DNA of 64,000 bases from an uncultured Arenicella sp. (GTDB lineage Bacteria; Pseudomonadota; Gammaproteobacteria; Arenicellales; Arenicellaceae), in contig CANMNN010000017.1 of assembly GCA_947499305.1 (NCBI GenBank), forward strand, positions 1 to 64,000. The letters run 5' to 3'. A program made the position numbers and the translations under genes. Below, piece after piece: positions 33,688 to 43,727 of the stretch. Below the pieces are notes generated by a model that was not told where the DNA came from, did no database searches, and saw nothing but the letters and a program-made list of their open reading frames with translations. Numbering within the stretch: position 1 is the first letter of the stretch; each line of letters begins with the position of its first letter.

Positions 33688-34440
33688 ATGAAACCAAGAA
33701 TTGCACTATCTAAACTTGCAATTGTGCTTGGCGCTGCGGCTTTGTTAAGCGCGTGTGGACCCGGTAAAGTTGTAAACACCCAGGATAATAGTGCTGATTA
33801 TAAGTCAGCTAGATCACTGCCACCGCTCAAGAAGCCGACGCCAGTGGTGGTGACTCAACGTGCCCCGGCAGAAGTCGCAGAAGAACAAGTTGATGTGTCT
33901 CCTAAGATTGAAGCCACTCCGATCGAGGCAGCTCAGCAAGATAGTGTTGAAGCGGAGCTAACCGATTTAGATGTCGTTGCCGACTCTGAACGAGTGGCCA
34001 ATAGTGCACAAACAGAGATTTCGGATGAAGCTGATGCAGGTGCCGTGATAGGGGCAAGCGAAACGCCAAACGCTAAGCAAAGCGTTAGTGTTATTGACGT
34101 CGATTCTGGTCAAGCCAGATTAAAAATCGATACTGGCTTCGATCAAGCGTGGGTTTATTTGAGCGACAGCTTAAAAAAATCAGATCTTACAGTGTTTAGT
34201 CGCAATAGAGCAGCAGGACGTTTTTCTATCGGGTGTGCAACGATCGCCGCCGCGCCTACAGTTACTAAAAAAGGCCGATGGTCATTTTTCAATAGAGATA
34301 GACAACCGCGTCTTGAATATTGCGCACTACAAGCGGTAGAGCGACGAGGAGCCACATTGGTGTCGGTTCTAAATCGTTCTGGTGAAGAGGTCACGGCTGA
34401 GTACAGTCGCGACGTATTCAATCGATTATTAAGCAAATAA
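33688..34440 (+). CDS. bamC: Outer-membrane assembly lipoprotein BamC
   Basis: 250 residues from ATG 33688, chosen because GGAG lies just upstream and the signal peptide then has normal length; the frame continues to 33634. Lipobox LLSAC (Cys22). An unstructured N-terminal part (DYKSARSLPPLKKP resembles the BamD-binding segment of BamC), an acidic linker, then one helix-grip domain (LKIDTGFDQAWVYLSDSLKK). E. coli BamC has two such domains and about 340 residues; this protein seems to keep only one. Placement between dapA and purC supports the name. Confidence 0.88.
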   Translation: MKPRIALSKLAIVLGAAALLSACGPGKVVNTQDNSADYKSARSLPPLKKPTPVVVTQRAPAEVAEEQVDVSPKIEATPIEAAQQDSVEAELTDLDVVADSERVANSAQTEISDEADAGAVIGASETPNAKQSVSVIDVDSGQARLKIDTGFDQAWVYLSDSLKKSDLTVFSRNRAAGRFSIGCATIAAAPTVTKKGRWSFFNRDRQPRLEYCALQAVERRGATLVSVLNRSGEEVTAEYSRDVFNRLLSK

Positions 34441-34492
34441 TTCAGTGCAACTTTATCAATAGCAACACCAATAACAATTTCTAGGAGCTTCC

Positions 34493-35203
34493 ATGGCACG
34501 CGGCCAAGAACTTTACAGCGGCAAAGCTAAATCGGTTTATACCTGTGACCGAGATGACGCCGTTATTCTACATTTTCGTAACGACACTTCAGCGTTTGAC
34601 GGTGAAAAAGTTGAGCAGCTAGATCGCAAGGGCATTATCAACAATAAGTTTAACGCGTTCATTATGCAGCACCTTGAAAGCCAAGGTGTGGCCACGCATT
34701 TTATAGAGCTGCTCAGCGATGATGAAGCAATGGTGCGCAAGCTTGATATGTTTCCAGTGGAGTGCGTTGTGCGCAATGTTGCGTCTGGGTCGATTTGTCG
34801 TCGTTTAGGCATTGAAGATGGCATAGATTTGAACCCGCCAACCTTTGAATTTTTCTTAAAGAATGATGCGCTTCACGACCCAATGATCAACGAATATCAC
34901 ATCGAGTCATTTGGTTGGGCTGATGCTAAGGCGATTGATGTCATGAAAGCTGAAACGTTTAAAGCCAATGCTATTTTGTCAAAGCTCTTTGCAGATGCCG
35001 GTATGATCTTGGTTGATTTCAAACTGGAGTACGGCCAGCAAGACGGTAAGATTTACCTAGGTGATGAATTCTCTCCAGATGGTTGTAGAATCTGGGACGC
35101 GGAAACCCGCGAAAAATTGGACAAAGATCGTTTTAGAAAAGGGTTAGGCGGTGTGGTCGAAGCTTATGAGCAAGTTGCTCAACGCCTCGGCATCAACTTT
35201 TAG
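34493..35203 (+). CDS. purC: SAICAR synthase
   Basis: Ligates aspartate to CAIR in purine synthesis. 236 residues. [14 protein letters not shown] is the nucleotide-binding opening; [12 protein letters not shown] and [10 protein letters not shown] then [12 protein letters not shown] are signature blocks. Good AGGAG site eleven bases before the ATG. The dapA-bamC-purC order is the enterobacterial one. Confidence 0.98.
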   Translation: MARGQELYSGKAKSVYTCDRDDAVILHFRNDTSAFDGEKVEQLDRKGIINNKFNAFIMQHLESQGVATHFIELLSDDEAMVRKLDMFPVECVVRNVASGSICRRLGIEDGIDLNPPTFEFFLKNDALHDPMINEYHIESFGWADAKAIDVMKAETFKANAILSKLFADAGMILVDFKLEYGQQDGKIYLGDEFSPDGCRIWDAETREKLDKDRFRKGLGGVVEAYEQVAQRLGINF

Positions 35204-35230
35204 ACCAAGCCAGAACATCAATAATTATCG

Positions 35231-35270
35231 CGCCAGATTAGTCCTAAGACAATCTGGCGTTTAGCGTTTT
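35231..35270 (+). terminator. Terminator after purC
   Basis: CGCCAGATT (35231-35239) and AATCTGGCG (35251-35259) make a perfect 9-bp stem with an 11-base loop; TTT and a later TTTT follow. Probably partial readthrough toward purL. Confidence 0.75.
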
Positions 35271-35287
35271 ACCAAATAGGATTACTC

Positions 35288-38200
35288 ATGTTGAGATTAC
35301 GCGGCAGCCAAGCTTATTCAAATTTTCGCATACAAAAGGTTCTTGCTGAAGTTAAGCAAGTGCTTCCTCAAGTTAATAGCATTGATACTGAGTTTCAACA
35401 CTTAGTTAAGTTTCACGACCAAGAACAATCGCTAGACTCCAACGAGCTTGCAATACTCGAACGCTTAATGACCTACGGCCCTTGCACGAGCGAAGTTGAA
35501 CACCAAGGTCAAAGGCTATTTGTACTGCCTCGTTTTGGAACGATCTCACCATGGTCAACGAAAGCCAGTGATATTGTCGCCCATTGCGGTCTATCTAAAA
35601 TCGCTAGAGTAGAGCGGGGCATTGGTTTTTATATTGATGCCGAATCTGATCTAAATCAGTCAGAACTAGATATCATCGCTCGTCTTATTCATGACCCTAT
35701 GACTGAATCTGTTGTGTCGGATATTGATGCCGCTCAAGACCTGTTTCGTGATGAACTTCCTAAGCCACTTTTTGAAGTGCCACTTTTATCTGAAGGCAAA
35801 AACGCGCTCGAGGCTGCTAATGTCGAACTGGGCTTGGCGCTCTCGATTGATGAGATTGACTACCTAGTTGAGCAATATCAAATGCTTGAGAAAAATCCGA
35901 CCGATGTCGAGCTTATGATGTTCGCTCAGGTGAATTCAGAGCATTGTCGACATAAGATCTTTAATGCTGATTGGATCGTCGATGGTGAGTCAAGGGAGCA
36001 TTCATTGTTTCGTATGATACGCGAAACACATATGCAAAACAGCAAAGGTACTCTGGTTGCCTATTCGGATAATTCGTCAGTACTAGCTGGTTCAAAAGGC
36101 GAGCGTTTCTTCCCAAACCCCGAAAGCAAAGAATACAGGGGGCACGAAGAGAATATTCATATTCTGTGCAAAGTAGAAACGCATAATCATCCTACTGCCA
36201 TATCACCTTTCCCAGGTGCGGCTACCGGCTCAGGTGGTGAAATTCGAGATGAAGGCGCAACAGGCCGGGGTTCAAAACCGAAAGCGGGCTTGAGCGGCTA
36301 TTCGGTTTCTAATCTGCGGCTGCCCGATGCTCCGCAGCCGTGGGAGGGCCCTGAAGCTAAGCCGGCTCGTATTGCCTCGCCTTTACAAATTATGCTCGAA
36401 GGGCCAATAGGTGGCGCGGCCTTTAATAATGAGTTTGGTCGCCCTAATATCAGCGGTTACTTTCGAACCTATGAGCAAGCAATAGCCGGTAGCGAGGATG
36501 TTAGGGGCTATCACAAACCGATAATGTTAGCTGGCGGCTTGGGCAACATTCGCGAACAACACGTTGAAAAAAATATCATCCCCGACGGCTCCTACATTGT
36601 AGTGCTCGGTGGCCCCGCAATGCTCATTGGTTTGGGCGGCGGTGCAGCTTCAAGTGTCGCATCTGGGCAGAGCTCAGAGCAGCTCGATTTTGCCTCAGTA
36701 CAACGTGGCAACCCAGAGATGGAGCGTCGCTGCCAAGAAGTTATCGACTCATGTTGGGCAATGGATGACCAAAATCCGATTATTTCGATTCATGATATTG
36801 GTGCAGGCGGTTTGTGTAACGCCTTACCCGAGCTCGTTGGCGATGCCGGCAAAGGGGGTAAGTTCAATCTGCGCGATGTGCTTAATGATGAGCCAGGCAT
36901 GTCGCCAATGCAGATTTGGTGTAATGAAGCACAAGAGCGTTATACCTTAGCCGTTGCGCCAGAGCGAATCGAAGAATTTAAGGCCATTTGTGCCCGTGAA
37001 AGATGTTTATATTGTGTTGTCGGTACGGCTACTGATGATCAAGTATTGGTTCTTGAAGATAGCCACTTTGAAGATGGCACCGAGCGTCAGAAAACTCCGA
37101 TTGATTTGCCAATGGAAACGTTATTCGGGAAGCCGCCGAAGATGCTACGTGATGTGAGCTCGGTTGATCGAAATGCGCCTGAATTAGATTTTTCAGGTGT
37201 ATCGGTAGAGCAAGCCGTAGAGCGCGTACTTGCTTGCCCAACGGTAGCAGATAAGACCTTTTTAATTACTATTGGCGATCGCAGCGTAACTGGCATGATC
37301 GCTCGCGATCAAATGGTTGGCCCTTGGCAAGTTCCTGTAGCCGATGTAGCGGTGACGACATCGGCCTACACCGGAAAAACTGGCGAAGCGATGGCGATGG
37401 GTGAGCGAACTCCGTTAGCGTCGGTCAATGCACCTGCGAGTGGTCGAATGGCGATTGGCGAGTGCTTAACTAATCTTGCTGCGGCGAATATTCGTGACCT
37501 ATCAGAAGTTAAGCTTTCGGCAAACTGGATGGCCGCTGCAGGTCATGATGGTGATGATGCTGCGCTTTACGATACCGTAAAAGCCGTAGGCATGGAATTA
37601 TGTCCAGAGCTCGGGATCGCTATTCCTGTTGGTAAGGACTCTATGTCAATGAAGAGCGTTTGGCAGGATGAAAACGGAGCTTCGCACAGCGTAACCTCGC
37701 CCGTATCGTGCGTCATTACAGCATTTGCGCCTGTTGATAACGTTGACCTAACATTAACTCCTGAGCTTGATACTCGCGTTGACTCAAATTTGCTCCTGCT
37801 TGATTTATCCGGCGGTCAACAGCGCCTTGCATGTTCAGTACTTGCTCAAGTTTATAATCAAGTTGGTACACAAACACCCGATGTAGATGATTCTGCTTTA
37901 CTGAAAAAAGGCTTTTTAGCTATTCAAAAGCTGATTCAGCACAGTTTGGTTAAAGCCTATCACGACCGTTCGGACGGAGGCCTATTTGCTGCTGTAGTCG
38001 AAATGGCGTTTGCCAGTCGTTGTGGTTTAGACCTGCATATTTCTTCTGGCGCTGATGCTTTGGCAACCTTGTTTAATGAAGAACTCGGCGTTGTGCTTCA
38101 AGTTTCGAAGCAAGATCGCGCTCGGTTTGACGAAATCATTAGCGAGTTCGGACTCAGTGATCATGTACATTTGCTTGGTAAGCCCGTAAGCGGAGAGCGT

Positions 38201-39181
38201 ATCGAAATCAGTGTTAATGGGGCGCAGGTATTGGATGCTTCGCGTGTTGCGTTACACAGAACTTGGTCTGAAACAAGTTATCAAATGCAGAGTTTGCGAG
38301 ACAATCCAGGCTGTGCTCAACAAGAGTATGATCGGGTGTTAGATACCGCCGACACCGGATTGTCATCAACGCTTAGTTTTGACCCAAAGCAAGATATTAC
38401 CGCGCCGTATATTGGCGGCAGTCGCCCACGTGTGGCGATACTCCGAGAGCAGGGCGTTAACGGTCATATCGAGATGGGCGCCGCGTTTACTCAATCGGGT
38501 TTCTCAGCAATAGATGTCACCATGACCGATATCAAAGAACAACGTGTTGACCTCGCAAGTTTTAAGGGGCTTGTTGCGTGTGGCGGATTCTCTTACGGAG
38601 ACGTACTTGGTGCTGGCGAAGGATGGGCAAAATCCATTTTGTTCAATTCCCAAGTGCGCGATGCCTTTCAAGCCTATTTCGAGCGCGAAGACGCTTTTTC
38701 GCTAGGCATTTGTAATGGATGTCAGATGATGTCGAATTTGAAAGAAATCATTCCTGGTGCGCAGAGTTGGCCGCATTTTGTACGCAATGCATCAGAACAA
38801 TTTGAAGCACGTTTAGTGCAGTCGCGGGTAAGTGATGATACACAGTCTATTTTGATGGCCGGCATGCAAGGTTCCAGCATGCCCGTAGTTGTCGCCCACG
38901 GCGAGGGGCGAGCAGAGTATTCGGCTGATTCTTCTAAAAGCAACCTAGTTTTAAGCTATGTCGACTATGCAGGCAGAGCAACTGAAGCTTACCCGGCGAA
39001 CCCTAATGGTTCCCCCCTCGGCATAGCAGGTTTGAGCAATGATGATGGTAGAGTGACTATTATGATGCCTCATCCTGAGCGGATCTTCCGTACTTCTACC
39101 AATTCTTGGCGTGATGAGTCATGGGGTGAATATGGGCCTTGGATGCGAATGTTTCGCAATGCACGCGTTTGGGTTGACTAG
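35288..39181 (+). CDS. purL: Phosphoribosylformylglycinamidine synthase
   Basis: Single-chain large PurL of the proteobacterial type, 1297 residues, with PurS-like N-terminus, FGAM synthase core and glutamine amidotransferase at the end. Signature blocks: [62 protein letters not shown], and the class I amidotransferase Cys in GICNGCQMM; the catalytic His/Glu are in PHPERIFR. Intact throughout. Confidence 0.98.
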   Translation: MLRLRGSQAYSNFRIQKVLAEVKQVLPQVNSIDTEFQHLVKFHDQEQSLDSNELAILERLMTYGPCTSEVEHQGQRLFVLPRFGTISPWSTKASDIVAHCGLSKIARVERGIGFYIDAESDLNQSELDIIARLIHDPMTESVVSDIDAAQDLFRDELPKPLFEVPLLSEGKNALEAANVELGLALSIDEIDYLVEQYQMLEKNPTDVELMMFAQVNSEHCRHKIFNADWIVDGESREHSLFRMIRETHMQNSKGTLVAYSDNSSVLAGSKGERFFPNPESKEYRGHEENIHILCKVETHNHPTAISPFPGAATGSGGEIRDEGATGRGSKPKAGLSGYSVSNLRLPDAPQPWEGPEAKPARIASPLQIMLEGPIGGAAFNNEFGRPNISGYFRTYEQAIAGSEDVRGYHKPIMLAGGLGNIREQHVEKNIIPDGSYIVVLGGPAMLIGLGGGAASSVASGQSSEQLDFASVQRGNPEMERRCQEVIDSCWAMDDQNPIISIHDIGAGGLCNALPELVGDAGKGGKFNLRDVLNDEPGMSPMQIWCNEAQERYTLAVAPERIEEFKAICARERCLYCVVGTATDDQVLVLEDSHFEDGTERQKTPIDLPMETLFGKPPKMLRDVSSVDRNAPELDFSGVSVEQAVERVLACPTVADKTFLITIGDRSVTGMIARDQMVGPWQVPVADVAVTTSAYTGKTGEAMAMGERTPLASVNAPASGRMAIGECLTNLAAANIRDLSEVKLSANWMAAAGHDGDDAALYDTVKAVGMELCPELGIAIPVGKDSMSMKSVWQDENGASHSVTSPVSCVITAFAPVDNVDLTLTPELDTRVDSNLLLLDLSGGQQRLACSVLAQVYNQVGTQTPDVDDSALLKKGFLAIQKLIQHSLVKAYHDRSDGGLFAAVVEMAFASRCGLDLHISSGADALATLFNEELGVVLQVSKQDRARFDEIISEFGLSDHVHLLGKPVSGERIEISVNGAQVLDASRVALHRTWSETSYQMQSLRDNPGCAQQEYDRVLDTADTGLSSTLSFDPKQDITAPYIGGSRPRVAILREQGVNGHIEMGAAFTQSGFSAIDVTMTDIKEQRVDLASFKGLVACGGFSYGDVLGAGEGWAKSILFNSQVRDAFQAYFEREDAFSLGICNGCQMMSNLKEIIPGAQSWPHFVRNASEQFEARLVQSRVSDDTQSILMAGMQGSSMPVVVAHGEGRAEYSADSSKSNLVLSYVDYAGRATEAYPANPNGSPLGIAGLSNDDGRVTIMMPHPERIFRTSTNSWRDESWGEYGPWMRMFRNARVWVD

Positions 39182-39214
39182 CTCTCGGTAGAGCACTGTT
39201 TGCATGATATAAAT

Positions 39215-39245
39215 AGGGAGCTTGCGTGTCGCAGCTCCCTTTTTA
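39215..39245 (+). terminator. Rho-independent terminator after purL
   Basis: AGGGAGCT (39215-39222) and AGCTCCCT (39233-39240) form the stem, followed by TTTT. Confidence 0.9.
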
Positions 39246-39280
39246 ACTCTGTTTTTAGCGTGACTCTCTTGAAAGTCGGG

Positions 39281-40339
39281 CTAATTTGGGCTCCCCAATT
39301 TGTTAGCGCTCACGCTAATCACATAATGTATTAGAATTCTAAGCATGTTATCGACCTGCTCTTGAACCTCGTCGTCTGCGGTGGAGCCAAGACCTACTAG
39401 AACATGCTGTGAGGGGTCGGTAGAGCTAGTAAAAGCTTCGATGGTTACGTTTGCCGCACTAAACTCTTGAGCCGTAGAAAGCGCTTTCTCTACATCTATA
39501 ACTTTATCATCCGGTGCGTAGATCAGCAGCTGCGGTGCTGTGATTGCTGACTTGTCCATTTCGTCGACTTCATCTAATAGTTCAAGCATGGGTACCAAGG
39601 CATCAAGTGGATAGCGCTCAGTCCAGTACTTCGCATGGAAATCATTGAGTGGAGAAAATTGTCGATATTCGCCGCTTAACTTCTTGGCAAGCCACAAGCC
39701 CAATGAGTTTTTCAATAGCCAAGCGCCACTGCTTTTTATTGCAAAGTTCGGTGATATCAAAATGTTTGCGTATAGTTTATCGGCGAATGGCTGGGCACTT
39801 AGCCAAGTCGATAGTGTTCCTCCAGTCGAAGTACCAATTAGTAGCACACGATCACCGATTTTGGTGCCAATCTCATAGGCCTCTTTAGCATCTTGCTTCC
39901 AAGCGTCTGTAGTGGCTTCGGCCATCGCATCGTCGCTACGGCCGTGCCCGCTCAATCTTGCATAAAATACATTTGCTCCAATTTTATCGGCAAACTGTTC
40001 GGTCATTGGGCTAAGCTCCTTATGAGTAGCCGAAAATCCGTGCAGATATACGATTGATAGAGGTGTTTTCTGAGCAATGCCGTTATGCCAATGTATGGTT
40101 TTTTCAGCGCCGTCCACAATGTCGCTAAACCGTGATTCCTGGCTATCTAAGCCCGCGGCGATCGTCAGCAGCTCAGGGTTGTTTCTCGGTGTATTAGGTT
40201 TCAGGGTTTGGGCCTGTTCAAGCCCATGTGCTGTACTAGCAATGCCTGAGACTAACCCAAAGCTTGCCAATAAAGAGGCGAGTCCAAACTTAAAGCCGAA
40301 GGAGCGGCCTGCAGGCATAAATGTTCGTTTTTGTTTCAT
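39281..40339 (-). CDS. Exported alpha/beta hydrolase
   Basis: 352 residues. Signal peptide (ending TAHG or nearby), then an alpha/beta hydrolase with oxyanion-side YLHGFSATHKE, nucleophile elbow GTSTGG (about residue 169), Asp in LLIYAPDDKVID and a His in SSDPSQHVLVG. Periplasmic carboxylesterase or monoacylglycerol lipase-like; substrate unknown. Convergent with purL. Confidence 0.83.
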   Translation of the reverse strand: MKQKRTFMPAGRSFGFKFGLASLLASFGLVSGIASTAHGLEQAQTLKPNTPRNNPELLTIAAGLDSQESRFSDIVDGAEKTIHWHNGIAQKTPLSIVYLHGFSATHKELSPMTEQFADKIGANVFYARLSGHGRSDDAMAEATTDAWKQDAKEAYEIGTKIGDRVLLIGTSTGGTLSTWLSAQPFADKLYANILISPNFAIKSSGAWLLKNSLGLWLAKKLSGEYRQFSPLNDFHAKYWTERYPLDALVPMLELLDEVDEMDKSAITAPQLLIYAPDDKVIDVEKALSTAQEFSAANVTIEAFTSSTDPSQHVLVGLGSTADDEVQEQVDNMLRILIHYVISVSANKLGSPN

Positions 40340-40520
40340 TATTTCGGTTTACCAATTAAGGCGACGTTTATTCGTTTGCGAGATTAATCTTTAACTTATA
40401 CCAAAGACCCGAACGCACCTCAAACACTTACACAGAGGGGCTTAGTGACCAAGACAACGTTGCTCTGGGGATTCTTCTTTGATAATGTTTGATTACCCAA
40501 ACCTATCCCTATAATAAAAA

Positions 40521-40808
40521 ATGAAAAATCAAAGACTTATCAGTAGAACGATTATTGCTATTGGTGTTTTAGTCGCGTCTTGCAGTCAGGCTCTTGCTCA
40601 GAGTCTAGATCAAGTGCGCTGGAAAAGTACCGAACAGGTGCGTGCTATTTTTGGTGAGCCAAAGAGCGTCAGTTCGCCAGTCGGTACGCATGCCACTTAT
40701 GTCATGTGGCAGTATGATGGTTTCACCGTCGCATTTGCAAATGGAAAAGCTTTTCACTTATTTAGACAAGATAGCTTAAACCGGCTTCAGCTAGAAGAGA
40801 ATCGCTAG
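40521..40808 (+). CDS. Small exported protein, possibly SmpA/OmlA-like fold
   Basis: 95 residues. Signal peptide ending QALA. The mature part (QVRAIFGEPKSVSSPVG, MWQYDGFTVAF) has the helix plus strands and a GxP turn that recall BamE/SmpA-type or BLIP-like small domains, but it lacks a lipobox Cys at the cleavage site. Function unknown. Confidence 0.66.
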   Translation: MKNQRLISRTIIAIGVLVASCSQALAQSLDQVRWKSTEQVRAIFGEPKSVSSPVGTHATYVMWQYDGFTVAFANGKAFHLFRQDSLNRLQLEENR

Positions 40809-40878
40809 CCAAGTTAAGTGCTTAGCGCGAGCTTAAAATCAGGTGACAGAATTAGGCCTTTTGGCGCGCTCAACAAGT

Positions 40879-41490
40879 ATGCCTGAGCCAGATCCAAATA
40901 AAATTTTGTCATTTGAGTCATCTTCTGATTTAGCTAAGTGGCTAAGTGCTCATCATGCTCAAGAAACGGAGCTATGGGTCAAGATTTTTAAGAAAGCTAC
41001 GGGCATTCCTTCGGTTGATTGGAATGATGTTGTCATCGAAACCTTATGTTGGGGCTGGATTGATGGGGTTAAGAAATCACTCGATGAGCAAGCCTATCTG
41101 CAAAGGATTACCCCTAGAAAGCCTAGAAGTAATTGGTCAAAGCGCAATACTGAACATGTCGAACGCTTGATCAATGAAGGGAGAATGCAAAAGCCTGGGC
41201 TAGAGCACGTTAATGCAGCAAAATTAGATGGGCGATGGGAAAACGCGTATAAGCCGCCGAGCGAAATGACTGTTGCCGCTGATTTTTTAGAGGCCTTAGA
41301 AGTCAAACCTAAATTGAAAGCTTTTTATCAGACTTTAAACAGATCTAGCCTCTATTCGATTGCATATGGTTTAGATAGTGCGAAGAAACCGGAAACAAGA
41401 CAACGGCGGTTTGAGAAATTTATGGATATGCTTAGTCGTGAGGAAAAACCGGGTTCGGGCTTTAAAAAGAAAGATAAAAGCGACATATAA
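40879..41490 (+). CDS. YdeI/OmpD-associated family protein
   Basis: 203 residues from ATG 40879; a GTG at 40843 would add 12. ELWVKIFKKATGIPSVDWNDVVIE, quoted up to its motif core (WVKIFKKATG), then ETLCWGWIDGVKKS, TPRKPRSNWSKRNTEHVERL and MQKPGLEHV are the conserved blocks of this cytoplasmic family, known from resistance to antimicrobial peptides in Salmonella (YdeI). Ends in a Lys-rich stretch within a terminator hairpin. Confidence 0.87.
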   Translation: MPEPDPNKILSFESSSDLAKWLSAHHAQETELWVKIFKKATGIPSVDWNDVVIETLCWGWIDGVKKSLDEQAYLQRITPRKPRSNWSKRNTEHVERLINEGRMQKPGLEHVNAAKLDGRWENAYKPPSEMTVAADFLEALEVKPKLKAFYQTLNRSSLYSIAYGLDSAKKPETRQRRFEKFMDMLSREEKPGSGFKKKDKSDI

Positions 41491-41503
41491 GTCTGTCGCT
41501 TTT
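41476..41503. terminator. Terminator shared by YdeI-like gene and dapE
   Basis: AAAAGCGACA (41476-41485) pairs with TGTCGCTTTT (41494-41503). It includes the last codons of the plus-strand gene and has T-runs on both strands, so it could serve both convergent genes. Confidence 0.78.
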
Positions 41504-41552
41504 ATTCACGATCATCTATCCAGCCTGCCGCACAGAGCAGTCTTCAATCGGA

Positions 41553-42698
41553 TTACTTGGCTAATAGGTTTTCTAAAATACCTTGGTAAACTAGGGAGAG
41601 CTTTTCGGGCGTCTGAAGATCAACGCACTCGTTTACTTTGTGTATAGTCGCATTAATTGGGCCTAGTTCGACAACCTGGGCGCCTGTTGGTGCAATAAAG
41701 CGACCATCAGAGGTGCCGCCAGTGGTAGACAGTTCAGACTCGATGTTCAAATTTTCGCGGATCGATTTTTGACATGCTTCGACTAAAACTCCTTTTTCGG
41801 TTAAGAATGGCAAGCCGAATACTGTCCATTTTGCCGAATACTTAACTCCAAGTTCATCGAGCTTTTCGGTCACTTTTTGCTTTATGCCGTCTGCCGTAAT
41901 TTCAGTCGAATGACGGAGATTAAAAGTGATCTTTACAGTTTCAGGGATAACATTGGTTGCGCCAGTCCCACCAGCTATATTAGAAATTTGAAAGCTGGTC
42001 GGCGGAAAATAATCATTGCCCGTATCCCAAACGATTGAATTCAGGGCATTAATCACGTCGCCGCAATGGTGAATTGGGTTGTCTGCTAAATGAGGGTAGG
42101 CTACATGGCCCTGCACACCGATAATCGTAAGCTGGCAACCAACGGAGCCTCGTCGGCCGTTTTTAATGATATCGCCCAGAGTGTTAGTGGAACTTGGTTC
42201 ACCAACCAAACAATAATCTATTTTCTCGTTTCGAGCTTCTAATTGCTCTATTACTTTTACAGTGCCGCAAGTTGCAGGGCCTTCTTCGTCAGATGTGATC
42301 AGCAGCGCGATTGAACCATTGTGATCTGAATGCTCTGCAATAAAGGCCTCAATGCTGGTAACGAATGCCGCCAAGGAGGTTTTCATATCAGCGGTACCGC
42401 GGCCAAATAGGTGACCGTCTCGTTCAGTCGGCGTAAAAGGGTCACTGTCCCAACGGTCTAAATCACCCGTTGGAACCACGTCGGTATGTCCGGCGAACGC
42501 CAAACAGGGAGCATCAGTTCCACGTCTGGCCCAGAAGTTTAATACTTTGCCGTTATCATCTGCGAAATCCATGCGTTCGACTTCAAAGCCGATGGCCTCT
42601 AAGCGCTCGATCATGAGTGCTTGGCATCCCGCATCATGCGGGGTTACCGATTGTGCAGCAATGAGCTGCTTAGTGAGGTCGAGCGTAGGGTTTGTCAC
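41553..42698 (-). CDS. dapE: Succinyl-diaminopimelate desuccinylase
   Basis: Zn-dependent M20 peptidase-like enzyme of the lysine pathway. 381 residues with GTG start. Metal and catalytic motifs: [11 protein letters not shown] (His, Asp), [21 protein letters not shown] (Glu pair), GEPSSTN, and a late NATIHKVNE (His). Followed upstream by dapD on the same strand. Confidence 0.97.
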   Translation of the reverse strand: MTNPTLDLTKQLIAAQSVTPHDAGCQALMIERLEAIGFEVERMDFADDNGKVLNFWARRGTDAPCLAFAGHTDVVPTGDLDRWDSDPFTPTERDGHLFGRGTADMKTSLAAFVTSIEAFIAEHSDHNGSIALLITSDEEGPATCGTVKVIEQLEARNEKIDYCLVGEPSSTNTLGDIIKNGRRGSVGCQLTIIGVQGHVAYPHLADNPIHHCGDVINALNSIVWDTGNDYFPPTSFQISNIAGGTGATNVIPETVKITFNLRHSTEITADGIKQKVTEKLDELGVKYSAKWTVFGLPFLTEKGVLVEACQKSIRENLNIESELSTTGGTSDGRFIAPTGAQVVELGPINATIHKVNECVDLQTPEKLSLVYQGILENLLAK

Positions 42699-42763
42699 GA
42701 TGATTGAGTCCGCTGATAGTTGTTACATAGAATTCGTATTTCGATTTATTGAGTAGACTTGAA

Positions 42764-43588
42764 TTAATCGACGCGAAGTAATTCGTTCAAGCCGGTTTTG
42801 CTACGTGTTTTTGCGTCGACCTTTTTAACGATCACCGCGCAATAAAGGCTGTGAGTTCCGTCTTTGCTTGGGATTGAGCCCGAAACAACAACTGAACCAG
42901 CTGGAATCCGGCCGTAAGTCACTTCGCCAGTTTCGCGATCTAGAATTTTGGTGCTTTGCCCTATATACACGCCCATTGAAATAACTGAGCCTTCTTCAAC
43001 GATAACTCCTTCAACGATTTCTGAGCGCGCTCCAATAAAGCAGTTATCTTCAATAATTACTGGGCCGGCTTGAATCGGCTCGAGTACACCACCAATACCA
43101 ACACCACCCGAAAGGTGCACGTTCTTACCAATCTGAGCGCAGGAACCAACGGTGGCCCAAGTGTCGACCATACTGCCTGAGTCAACATGCGCGCCGATGT
43201 TAACGTAGCTAGGCATGAGTACTACGCTTGGCGCAATGTACGAGCCTTTGCGCACTGCCGCCGGTGGAACAACACGAAAGCCATCAGCTTTAAAGCGAGC
43301 CTCATCGTAATCGGCGAACTTCGATTCAACTTTATCGAAGTAGCGAGTATCGCCGCCGTCAATAAGCTCATTGTCTCGAATCGCAAACGACAGTAATACG
43401 GCTTTTTTTAGCCATTGGTTTACAACCCACGCGCCATCAATTTTTTCGGCAACGCGGGCTTGTCCACGATCAAGCATATCGATCGCTGTTTCAACGGCTT
43501 GTTTGATCTCAGCGTCAACCGTGCTTGGGCTAATATTGCCGCGGTTTTCAAATGCTTGGTCGATGATGTTTTGTAGTTGATCTGTCAT
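42764..43588 (-). CDS. dapD: Tetrahydrodipicolinate N-succinyltransferase
   Basis: Succinyl-CoA-dependent step of the lysine pathway; trimeric left-handed beta-helix enzyme. 274 residues. Hexapeptide turns ([50 protein letters not shown]) are plain to see. Lies between glnD and dapE on the minus strand. Confidence 0.97.
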   Translation of the reverse strand: MTDQLQNIIDQAFENRGNISPSTVDAEIKQAVETAIDMLDRGQARVAEKIDGAWVVNQWLKKAVLLSFAIRDNELIDGGDTRYFDKVESKFADYDEARFKADGFRVVPPAAVRKGSYIAPSVVLMPSYVNIGAHVDSGSMVDTWATVGSCAQIGKNVHLSGGVGIGGVLEPIQAGPVIIEDNCFIGARSEIVEGVIVEEGSVISMGVYIGQSTKILDRETGEVTYGRIPAGSVVVSGSIPSKDGTHSLYCAVIVKKVDAKTRSKTGLNELLRVD

Positions 43589-43727
43589 GATAATAATCGA
43601 TGTTTTTTTAAGTAAAGGTTTAGTGCGCTAGCTCACTAATCACTTGGAAAAAGAATGAGGCGCGATTATCCAGCAATTTCGATTCGAGCGCCATCATTGG
43701 CGCCTATTAAAGCCGAATTGCGCAGGT

